NCBI GenBank assembly: GCA_964036665.1
Contig: OZ038530.1
Coordinates: 16,576,001-16,640,000, forward strand
Length of the DNA stretch: 64,000 nucleotides
Direction: 5' to 3'
Source: Gordius sp. MW1
Lineage: Eukaryota > Nematomorpha > Gordioida > Gordea > Gordiidae
The position numbers and the translations under genes are program-made. Numbering within the stretch: position 1 is the stretch's first letter; each line of letters opens with the position of its first letter. Shown piece after piece: positions 1-10,229 of this stretch. Below the pieces are notes generated by a model that saw nothing but the letters and a program-made list of their open reading frames with translations, was not told the origin of the DNA and searched no databases.

Positions 1-3000
1 ATTTTCAATTTGTATGTGATCTTCCTATGGCAAAATTACTATAGAAGTCTTAAAATTTGCTATAAAACTAAAGTAGTTTTTCAAGGTATTTTTCTACATT
101 TCATATATCTAGAAAATTGCGAACAATAATTCGTAATGTTTGTGATGATTAGCAATGCCATAGGCGTAGCCTGAATTTGAATAAGAGGGAAGCAATATAT
201 AATAAGGGGTAAAATGGCAATTTTTTAAAGAACTTTATGGATTGAGAAAAGGGCAGTCGCCCCTCCCTGCCTCCCCCTGGTTACAACAGCAAAGCCATTT
301 AAAAACTGGAGACCTTTCAATATGCCTATAGCTGTCGCTAGAATTGAAAGGATGCCGGGATTTTAGAAGGTCGTTTATCCTAAACAATTGTTTTATATAG
401 CAAAGGATAATAGTCTGTGCATTTAAATTAATAGGCTTAAACCCCTAATATTAATCTCTTTGAAATCTCGTCCTTAATGTTTATTCAGGTAAACAATTGA
501 AAGCAAAGCATTCAAAGTTTACTTCTCTCACAAAGATTTACATTTATAATGTTTATATATTCCTAGATATCGGAAGGCTTGCTACATCCATTAGGAACTC
601 CTATATCATGTTAAATTTTTTAGAGCATTTTATACAACTTAAATACATTCATATTGGAAAAAAATTGAGTGAGAACTTTAGTTTAGTTATTTAAAAATTT
701 TAGAAGCAAGTTATATTTTAATATGTTTCAGGATAAAAAATTTTGATCAGAGAGCACTAAAATTCCCCCACCCCCTTGGCTAAGCCAAAACGTAGAAAGT
801 CACAATCTCTGTAACATCGATATTAAGATGGCACATATGTTAAAAACTACTAAACCCTTTTTAAATTACAATCTTGATAAAGCTTCTTTTTAGCAGTTTC
901 TGCAGCCATGATTATTTTAATGCACTGGTTATTTTATTGAGTGTAAAATTTATATAAAAAACAAGCCTCAGAGAAAACCCTTTTTAATTCTTATCTGGGT
1001 TGAATAACGACACTGTGGTCGCAGCCATATGAAAGACACTTTTTTTACCTGTTTATCATGAAATAATTACAATGAAAATGCCAAGAGCACATGCTAATAT
1101 CAGTTTATTGACCTATTATGATCAAAACTCCCCCACTTACTTTTTGGCTTATCAATTTTCTCTAAATACACTTTTAGTGATTTAGATAAAGAATTTGTTT
1201 TTTAGTAGCCCACATATCATGCTTATCTTTTTAAATATGTTAGAAATATCTTGGAGACCAAAAAAGCATACCTAACATTACTATTTGTGTTGATAAGTAA
1301 CAGAAGATTCAATTCCTAAATCTTTTTATTATTGAGAATAATGTTGCGAGTAAAAAGATTTTATTGAAGGTGACAGAACGTTAGAAATAACGATATTAAT
1401 AGATTAATAACTGTACCAACTAAGTAAGAATTAAAAAATATTAATTTCTGAGCCCCAATCGGGCTCTAAAAGATTCCTGCATCATCTTGGATTATATTTA
1501 AATGTTCGAGCTTCTCAAATTGTATTTTAGATTTTTTAACTGCGAAGCAATGACTTTTAAACTTGAATTGAAAAATATGATGATAAAATCGATGCAAAAT
1601 AATGTAATTTTCAACAAATTATTGATCGCAATTTTTATGGTTTTTCTCAATTTTTTAGGCAATTATATTTATTGTATGCTACGATATAAATTTAGATTCA
1701 GAATTCTTAATTAGTTTAAATATTAAAAGGGCTTTTGGACGGGCATTACCAAAACACCAAGGTTGGATTAAGCTCAGCTCAATGAAAAACAATTCGCAGG
1801 CTCTTAATTCCCCTAAGCAAGTGTTATTAATAAAAAAATTAGAACCTTAAATGTTAATCTCCACCTATCACAGGCATTAAATGCTGTCAAGTTGAAAAGG
1901 GGAATTAACTGAAAAAGAATTTTATAGAGGAAATTCATGTTAGTTTTAAAAGCGGGTATTTATTATCGAGATAATTTGGTTTTTTGAATTAGAACAAATG
2001 TAAGACAATTACAAAGTGAGACTTCACGTCAACATAATAATGTGTTGAGTTACAATTTTTTAATACCAAATTAGCTTTTTATAATCTTTATGGTTGGGCG
2101 AACTAACATGGATGCTACATTATGCATACAAATCTTTAACCAAATTGTATTTGAAATTAAACCTATTCGATTGTTTGAATCTTTCGAACATATCCACCCA
2201 AATGACCAAAAAGGTAAATAATTTTGCACGTAAACTTATGCAAATAAAACTTATAATAAAGTTACAGTTACTTTCTATAAATTTAAAAAGTTTGTGTTTC
2301 TCGCTTATAAATTGAATTTCCAAGGAAGAATAAATGCGAATATTGTTACTCTTTCTCGATTTGATAATCTGATAAAATATTACAAGTATCATATTATACT
2401 TTTTAAAATGTATTTGTATTTAGATAAATCTACTATAGTTGAGACCGTTTAAGTGTTAACGGTTTGAACCAAGTAATTGTAAATTTCGCATAAATTTGAT
2501 AACAATAATTTCACACCATTTGAAAGCATCGATCGAGGCAGGAAATTATTAAGTTAGTTATATTATACGTAAAATAGGTCAACATTATTATAAAATTTTT
2601 CTTATAATTACTACTTAATGTTTTAATGATTACTATAACTAGAGGTTACGTTTAAGCGTCCGTCTTAATATACGAGCAACTTCAAAGCGGCATCTTTTTG
2701 TTTGTCTAAATATGCGATATACATGTCGTGGAATCAACAATTTTAGGTTAGTTACCATATGAATATGCATTAATAAGCGTAATTAAAGGATAAATATTTG
2801 TTTCATGAGGAGCAAAAACACGAAAACAGAACAAAAATGACGTGACGCTCGTATTAAGACGCGGCTATGTTTTAACATGCATTCGCTTTTTAATCTAGAT
2901 TCAAAATCTCGTATTGGCGCACCCCAAGCGTGTTGACTGGGACGTAAAATCTCAATTTGAATGTATGTTGATTTATTAAAGTTAATTTTGGGAAGGGTTT

Positions 3001-3325
3001 AATTAAAATGTCTCGGTAATTTAAATTTGCAATAAAAGTGTTTATCAATGATAGTTATATTTGCATAATTACACAGGTCAATAAAAAACTATCCTGCAAT
3101 CGGACCTATAATCCTGAGAAAGAATTTTGCGCTGAACGATAATATGTTTAGTTTTTTCCCCAAAACTTCCAGTTTTTAAGATGAACGAGGTTGAAGGTGC
3201 AAAAATTCTTATTTGAATCTCCCCTCTCTTTCCTCCACTCCAGCCCCCTTCATGTGTTCTTGGCTAGATATGAAGGCGGGCGTGGAGGAGGAACATTTTG
3301 TCCTGGTTAGAAGCCCGATGATGTG
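1..3325. other. Gene-free AT-rich stretch
   Basis: I see no credible coding exon. The longest open frames are under 95 codons, low in complexity and without recognisable domains. Around 165-300 lies a worn palindromic GGCGTAGCC-type MITE (its right side reads CCCCCTGG). A degraded Harbinger-like element at 2656-2925 is listed separately. Confidence 0.6.
2656..2925. mobile_element. Degraded Tourist-like (PIF/Harbinger) MITE
   Basis: This is an inverted relative of the element at 27815-28079. Both contain the motif CCGTCTTAATA near one end, then ACTTCAAAG, and towards the other end TAAGACGCGGCTATG or its complement. Its right end reads GGCGCACCCC. No clear target duplication remains, so it is probably an old copy. 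Confidence 0.55.
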
Positions 3326-3328
3326 TTA

Positions 3329-3593
3329 GGGCTTGTCTTATCGGATTTTGCTGCGCAGCAAAAATCGTTGTACGGGTTATAACATAGTAGTGTCTTAACT
3401 TCGAATTCACAGCAGATTTACATTTCAGATGCATAACATAACAGCGATTAATCTCAAGAGTTGAAATAAACAAAAAAACGTTTTTAACTATCAAAAAACA
3501 TAATATTCATAATAACCGAGTTCGACACATGAAATTCAATCGGATATTTGATAAAGATAAATTCGCGCCATTATCCGATATTAAGACAAGCCC
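3329..3593. mobile_element. Tourist-like (PIF/Harbinger) MITE, 265 bp
   Basis: The ends are inverted repeats: GGGCTTGTCTTA...CGGAT on the left and ATCCGATATTAAGACAAGCCC on the right (shown here as the shared core). It is flanked by a 3-bp TTA duplication at 3326-3328 and 3594-3596. A GGGC-type terminus plus a TWA target duplication is the hallmark of PIF/Harbinger MITEs. A second copy lies at 54347-54620 in the opposite orientation. The element carries no gene; open frames in both copies come from the same repeat. Confidence 0.85.
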
Positions 3594-3889
3594 TTAGTAA
3601 ACATCGCGTGTGTAGTACAATCAAAACCGTTTAATTGCAAAGCCTTGGGCCTGAAAAAAATTCGCGATTAGCCGATATTTCGCGATTAAACGATAGAAAT
3701 AAAAGTATATATTAAATATTCATTTCTTACGCTTCGCAAATATGTTTAATTCTTTAAGTAAAGTAGAAGTAACAAGAAATTTATTCAAAACCCCTGGAGA
3801 ATTTAAACAAAATATAAAGTTGTGAGGCCAGAGTCTATTTAGACCGTGCACGGGTGACCTGAAAAAAATAAATAATCTAAATTATTTTC

Positions 3890-4040
3890 AGATCAGGTCG
3901 GGGGGCGACTGCCCCCTTTAATACCAAAATTTGTTAAAATTTATTAAAATTACGGCTAAAATTTGAAAAATTATTAATTTTCGCCTCCCTAAATCATTAT
4001 TGCCCCTCTCTAATTCCAGTGCTGGCTACACCTATGCTTA
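3890..4040. mobile_element. Worn palindromic GGGCGTAGCC-type MITE
   Basis: It contains the G-run/C-run arrangement of the family (GGGGGGCGACTGCCCCC), an AT core with repeated TAAAATT, and the right-end motif CTGGCTACACCTATG. Better-preserved relatives lie at 35386-35524 and 60141-60317. I could not find a target duplication. Confidence 0.5.
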
Positions 4041-4784
4041 CATGTCTTAACCAGTTGACGTATTCTTTATAAAACAAGCTTGGACACTTATGTTCGACAT
4101 TGCAATCTTAATAATTATAAGATATTATGCTCAAATTCCAAGATTGATTATAAACAAAAATATACTGAAAAATAAAATAAAATAATGTCAGAGTCGATGC
4201 ACGTCATTTTGTTTCTATTATTAGTTGTAAAAATTTTATAAGCCTTATCTCAAGCGTTTATAATCAGGTGAGCAATATAATCAAATACTTAATAAAAATT
4301 TGGAGCAAAATATGCCTTAAAAACCTTCATTCATAGAAACAAGGCTTCTTTAAGCCCCATTGAAGTTATTTAATGATTAAATAAATTTTTTTCAAATATA
4401 AGAGTTACAGCAGTATATATAAATTTGAAATCCAATATTAAAATTTTTATCTATGATGATGTGTAGTGTTCATTTGTGACGTTATTTGATAGATAAATCA
4501 TTTATTAGCATTAAATATTAATAAAAAAAATTGTTTTCTATAGACAACGGCGATTTTTAAATGTTATAAATAGTTTTTTGGTGCGATACGAAGCTGCCTT
4601 TTTTCATGGTTTTCACCATGACGGTTTCATCGGTTAGAATTTATCAAAACCATTCCCAGGTGCGGTCCGAAATTTAGGCCAATCACGAACAAAGATCTAT
4701 AACATGTTTGGTTCGTGCTCGGTTCGGCTCTAATTATGTTTATATCAATATTTTACTAATTTTTTTTTTAATTCATTGATTGCT

Positions 4785-4860
4785 TTTAATTGCTATGCAA
4801 TTTATGGGCACACTTTCGACTAAAATGTCCTGTACTGTCTTGTCCTGTCCAACTGGCTAA
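4785..4860 (+). mobile_element. 5'-end fragment of the Helentron-like family
   Basis: It begins with the family's terminal motif TAATTGCTATGCAATTTATG, as in the long copies at 10230 and 35862. A few tens of bases of GTCCTGT-rich sequence follow and then the match ends. No 3' hairpin end is present nearby, so this is a truncated copy. Confidence 0.5.
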
Positions 4861-5588
4861 TTTATAATGAAAATCTACAAAACTCCGTTACCAGATTGCC
4901 TGAAAACAAATATTGCTTGGCAATCCCTTTTTCTAAACATTTATTACAAAATTCTGGCATATATAAATACTAAATTTTGAAAAAGGTAATTATATTTTAA
5001 ACTTCGATTTACAATTTTAAATGAACCATAACTCGTTATTATAATACCTCTTATTTAACACTTTTATCATAGACCTGTTAATCAAGCTTTTAATATATTG
5101 GACGCATATTAATATCAAAATGCCAACATATACTTAACGTTGGTCGACTCCTAAAATCGTATGAATTCAATTAATTATTTATCATCTTTTAGGTGACGCG
5201 ATGGGGTTATATTCTTTGTCCGAGTGTATGGGTAAAGCTTTTAATATAATTAATTGTGAACAAATGTTCATACGCTGTCTGTGTTGCCCTTACGCAATAC
5301 TCTAAGGCGACGAATATAGCCATTCCTCAATGTTAATTTTGCATTCCAGTTTCCTTGATTTAGCATATTCTAAAATTTGAAGTAATTTAATCACTTAATA
5401 ATCGTTAAAGTTGTAAGGCATTTGTTATTTTGATATAAATAAATTTATATTTTTTATTAAAATATATTTCTCTAATCAATATAGATGGTATATATATAAG
5501 CAACTTGAACACTAAAATTAATAAAGCTTACTATAATAGGTTAATGTAATTATATTCATTTTTGCTCTATAAGTATTTTAGTTGGAAT

Positions 5589-6965
5589 ATGAATAATTTG
5601 TTTCGCAGTGACACCTATGAAACCACTATTCCACTGTGTCCAGCCAATAATTCATCTAGAATATCCTTGATATATGCCAAAAGTGGATCTATAAGCATAG
5701 AATTTATAGCCTATTTCATAATTACACCGGTTCAGGCAATACTAGGTACCGTAGGAAATTCAATTAGCTTATTCGTAACGCTAAATCTGCATGATAGGGT
5801 TAGTGCCATATATTTGAGTTATTTGGCGGCCATCAATGCCATCGTATGTGGCCTAGATCTCTTATATCCATTCATGAATAAAGTCGGGAGGGAACTAGCA
5901 TTTATCAAGACTTGTCAATGGATATATTTCACGCGCAAAATTATCTTAGTCACATCTAAAGCCTTTAAGAAAGCCTCCATTTTGATTATGACTCTCTTCT
6001 TCTTGGATCGATACGTGTTAGTAACACAACCAAATAAAACTCAGAGTTGGAGAAATTCTCCTCTACATTTATATGTAGGACCGGTATCTTTGTTAGTAGC
6101 CGTCGGAGTATGCGCTCCGATATACAATTGGTACCAAATACTAAAATGTCAGCAGCCTCAATACCTGTACAAAACGGTAGATTCAAGTCATAGCCAAATA
6201 TCGTCGTCTTGCTTTAAGACGTTGGTTAATGGGAGGCAAGGTTGGTTCCTAAATTATGAAATCATCCGCGAAACTCTATTTGTTTATGTGCCCAGTATAG
6301 TGATGCTCTTTTTAGTGGTAAGAATCGTAGCTTCTATTTTGAAGTTTAAACGGAGAGAAAGTCTACGCAAACGTCACGTGGGAAATGCAAGACTTAGTGC
6401 TCCTTTTATAAATATATTTCTTGAACCATGGCACCGTTCACTTAGACAGATGCTCGACAAAAAGATAGGGAAAATAAAAGAATCAAATGTCATCCCGGTA
6501 GTAGCAAATTACGATACATCAGCCAGAAAACAGGCAACCATTAATTCAACTAAAGTCGATTTTTTTGAATTGGAGGTTGGAGCTTTGTCCAAGCAACAAC
6601 CACAGCAGGATGGTATGGATACAATTGCAAAAACGGTTACCTCGAATGGTACTAGTAAAAGCTCCCACAGAGGTGGACATAAAAGGCGCCAAAGTGTCTT
6701 AATTTTTATGTGCGTTTTTGTGGCATTTTATTGTATGAGCAATTTGCCAGCCTCAGTGTTGTCCTTACTCTATTCAATTTCCTTAGCAGAAGAAAAACTT
6801 TCTCAAGCCCACAACTTAAAAGATGACTACGGCCTTATTATTATATTAAGTACCGTCCTCGATCAAGCTAATTATTGTTGGTGTTTTTATCTATACACCA
6901 TCCTCGATTCCACCTTTCGTATGGGATTAAAAAAATTATTGCGCTTGAATAGAAAACATTTGTAA
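5589..6965 (+). CDS. Rhodopsin-class (class A) peptide-type GPCR, single exon
   Basis: The predicted protein has 458 residues starting at the ATG at 5589, the first in-frame ATG. The open frame extends upstream without another ATG. Seven hydrophobic segments are visible. TM1 holds GTVGN (N57). TM2 has LAAIN, with N83 where most class A receptors have Asp2.50. C109 precedes TM3, which ends in DRY (140-142). TM4 and TM5 carry prolines, and TM6 has NLP. TM7 ends CFYLY in place of NPxxY, then the helix-8-like DSTFR. The N-terminus has N-glycosylation sequons near residues 20-23. The third intracellular loop is long, about 115 residues, and rich in Lys/Arg/Ser. The overall plan resembles invertebrate peptide receptors of the FMRFamide-receptor type, but the ligand is unknown. 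Its paralogue is at 14486-15742. Codon use is AT-rich like its surroundings. An AATAAA lies about 80 bp downstream. Confidence 0.85.
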   Translation: MNNLFRSDTYETTIPLCPANNSSRISLIYAKSGSISIEFIAYFIITPVQAILGTVGNSISLFVTLNLHDRVSAIYLSYLAAINAIVCGLDLLYPFMNKVGRELAFIKTCQWIYFTRKIILVTSKAFKKASILIMTLFFLDRYVLVTQPNKTQSWRNSPLHLYVGPVSLLVAVGVCAPIYNWYQILKCQQPQYLYKTVDSSHSQISSSCFKTLVNGRQGWFLNYEIIRETLFVYVPSIVMLFLVVRIVASILKFKRRESLRKRHVGNARLSAPFINIFLEPWHRSLRQMLDKKIGKIKESNVIPVVANYDTSARKQATINSTKVDFFELEVGALSKQQPQQDGMDTIAKTVTSNGTSKSSHRGGHKRRQSVLIFMCVFVAFYCMSNLPASVLSLLYSISLAEEKLSQAHNLKDDYGLIIILSTVLDQANYCWCFYLYTILDSTFRMGLKKLLRLNRKHL

Positions 6966-7044
6966 TTTAAGCATTTGTACGCTGATCTTCAAAGATTTTG
7001 TATGTAGAACACAAAAATGGAGTTTACTTTGTATTTTTCTTCTA

Positions 7045-7050
7045 AATAAA
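7045..7050 (+). promoter_or_regulatory. Probable polyadenylation signal of the first GPCR
   Basis: An AATAAA hexamer lies 80 bp after the stop codon of the receptor gene ending at 6965, on the same strand. No experimental support. Confidence 0.45.
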
Positions 7051-8157
7051 TTGCTACCTATAAATTGATTGTACATATTAAACGCAAAAATTGCTTATAA
7101 CAATTTCAAATTCATTGTGTTTCTATTCATGTCATTATTTAGGTATGACTAGCACTACAGAATATTGTAAATTGCACTCACCCTTATAGAATAGCTGTTT
7201 ACCAGTATAAATATTCGAATTATATCGTTCAGTCAATCAAGTTAAAACATTATTTTTAGTTGTGATATTTGCATCCTATAAGAAATGTATATAAGTTAGC
7301 TTAAAATAACATTTAAATGAAAAAGTCAGAGAATTTGGCAATTCAAAATTAAAAAATCGAAAGATTTATACGTTCTTAGGACATTACACTGGTCAACAAA
7401 TAATTGATTAATAAAATCAGGTGGCAAATTGTTTGAAGATTCTGGTATACTTTTTCAGATTTCCTCCGATACGACAACTTTTTGAATTATTTGCTATATT
7501 TCGGCGTTTTTCAAACGTCAATAACTTGCAAATTAATCGGTAAAATTTTTAATTTAATAAATTTGGTTTATTAATTAAGGGGAGAGGAATCCATTACAAT
7601 ATTTTATTAACCTAAAACAATAATTTTTGAGTTGTATACAATTTTTCTACAATGACAAATTGCTCCAGGCTTGAGGTTGCCGTCCCTTTCCTTTAAATAT
7701 GTTAATTAAATGGGTGATTTTAATTATCTACTACTACAACCACAATTACTACTACTCCACAACTGGCAGAGGTTGTTTGTGAGCTAGTCGTGTACAATCT
7801 TTCACCCTCAATCTTTTTTTATTATTCAAATCATAAGCTAAAGGTTAAATTCAAATTTTTAGAAAAACAATTTGTGCTCATCTGTTATTTTCTAGGTCCG
7901 TTTTTTTCGTTGCAGTACCTATTTTTTGCTTCCCCCCCCCTCCAAAAAAAAATTTAATGTATAGGGAAAAAATTAATATTATATTCGTGTTCAACAGTTT
8001 GCCGGTTGATTTTTCTTGTTGAACCGTGATATCAATCCTAATTTGATCAATCTTATTTAATTCGCAGATGAAGTCTAACGTAAAATTTATGAGAAAACCT
8101 TTTTCAACACAATGGGATGAAGATTCTAAAATGTAATCTTAGCTAAAATATTACACG
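7051..8157. other. Gene-free AT-rich spacer
   Basis: Contains only simple A/T-rich sequence with a C-run near 7930. I see no exon, RNA gene or well-bounded repeat. Confidence 0.5.
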
Positions 8158-9272
8158 TAAGCTTTCCTAAAATTATGTAATACCAATCCTTTGAAATTTA
8201 TTGAATTTGTTTCCAATAATGGTAATTTTGGATGATAAAATGAGAGGGTGGAAATGGGTTTAGATATTTCGATTGTCCAGCAATCGTCAATAAAAAAAAT
8301 GAAATAAAATAAAAAAAATTACAAGAGAGGTGAATTACAAGTAAGGAGGTAAATTATAAATGAACGAATGACGAGGTAAAATTAAAAAGAGGAAGGAAAT
8401 TACAAATGAAGGTATATATAAGGTGTCAACAAGATTTAATTTTATAAACAAAAGGTAATAAAAACCAGTTGAAACAGGAGGGTGAATAATAGCGAGCACT
8501 TGGAACAAGAAAGTTAACACTTATTGAAATAGTGGGGTAAACAACTTTACGATAAAGGATAAGGTAAAATACAAAAGGGGATTATAAAAATGAAGCAATA
8601 GCAATTGTAAGAATAGTATTAACAATGAAATAAGGCATAAGTAGTAAACAAGGTGGTTAATAAACAATAGAGGAAAGAAAAAAGGAAATAGGGTGTGTAT
8701 AACCAGAACAATTCAGAAAAGCACATACACCCACACCTACCTCTATAATTACCTGTTACCATTATAAACACCCTATTGCCTTTTTCTTTCCTCTATTGTT
8801 TCTTTTTACTACTTATGCCTTATTTTGTAATTACCATTGTTAATACTATTCTTATAATTGCTATTGCTTCATTTTTATAATCCCCTTTTGTATTTTACCT
8901 TATCCTTTATCTTAAAGTTGTTTACCCCACTATTTCAATAAGTTTTAACTCTCTTGTTCCATGTGCTCGCTATTATTCACCCTCCTGTTTCAACTGGTTT
9001 TTATTACCTTTTGTTTATAAAATTAAATTTTGTTGACACCTTATATATACCTTCATTTGTAATTTACCTCCTCTTTTTAATTTTACCTCGTCATTCGTTC
9101 ATTTATAATTTACCTCCTTATTTGTAATTCTCGTCACTTGTAATTTTATTTTATTTTTTTTTATTGACAATGATTGCTGGACAATCAAAATATCTAAACC
9201 CATTTCCACCCTCTTGGTTTTATTAATCCAAAATTACCATTAGGAAAGAAATTTTATAAATAAGCTTTCCTA
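8158..9272. repeat. Long palindrome / foldback element, arms about 480 bp
   Basis: Two nearly complementary arms, about 8217-8700 and 8762-9242, face each other across a loop of about 60 bp. Matching landmarks include GGGTTTAGATATTT against AAATATCTAAACCC-like sequence and GGAGGGTGAATAATAGCGAG against CTCGCTATTATTCACCCTCC. Outside the arms lies a 12-bp direct repeat, TAAGCTTTCCTA, at 8158-8169 and 9261-9272, which could be a target duplication or chance. Apparent open frames inside are repeat-derived. No transposase is visible, so this is a non-autonomous foldback element or an inverted duplication. Confidence 0.85.
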
Positions 9273-10229
9273 TTTCGTCATTTGTATCATATATCCACGA
9301 TTTTAAATCTCATCAATATAAAGTGTATTAATGGTGTTACCAAGGGCGCAGTCAGGAGGATGCAAGGACCACTCTAGATAAATGTCATTTAATTAAAAAT
9401 TTATCATTTTGCTCCTTCATAATTTATATGACATTCTTTCTATTACACCCATACGTGTTAGTCACAAGATATATATGCACATTTTCCTACATTATCACAA
9501 AATTGTTCATTAGCTGTATAACTATGTATAACAAATAATTGACTAACTATGATTGAGTTTCATACTTGGACGTAAGCTTAAGTGCTTAAAACCGTCGCTT
9601 ATTTTGTAATATCATTCACTTGCTGTCGTTTAAAAATCGGAATGCTTTTATATTATGGTAATAAATCTGGTTAGAAGAAAGCAATCATATTTATATTTTT
9701 ATCGCCATGCGATATCTTTTCAATAAATAGGTTATCCATCATTTATCTTTAATAGAAATGTGATCAAAAACTTAAATTTTATGTTTACGTCTTATGATTT
9801 GCCAAATTTACTTCAATATAACAAACATATCAAAAATAACATTTAAACGACGCATGAACAAGCCTAAAGAATGTATCAAAAATAGCTTTAGTACTTTTAA
9901 GCTCAGTGGGTAATTATAAATACCCCTAATAAACTCACTGATAGCACTCTAATTCAAAACACAAGTTAATATTTTGCAATGGTTAGCAAAACGTTTAAAA
10001 TGTGCACGTAAAATTTTGTGCCATTAGTAGATGTGATTGCTTTCGAAATGGATTTATAGATGCATTTTTGCAACTTGCAGGTACCATTTTTAATGGTACA
10101 TTACTAGTAATTCTATTATATTGCAACTTTTATCTAAAATATAACATTAAAAATAATTAGAGGCACTATTTTACGAGAAGTTTGAATTAAATGCTATACT
10201 CTAAAGTCTAAATCAATAAACACGAAATA
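9273..10229. other. Gene-free spacer
   Basis: AT-rich sequence without recognised exons or bounded repeats. Confidence 0.45.

Noticed and set aside
5562-5588. Extending the first GPCR upstream to a TTG at 5562
   Set aside because: Animal genes start at ATG; the first in-frame ATG is 5589. The upstream part could at most be the end of an intron (TTTTAG at about 5580).
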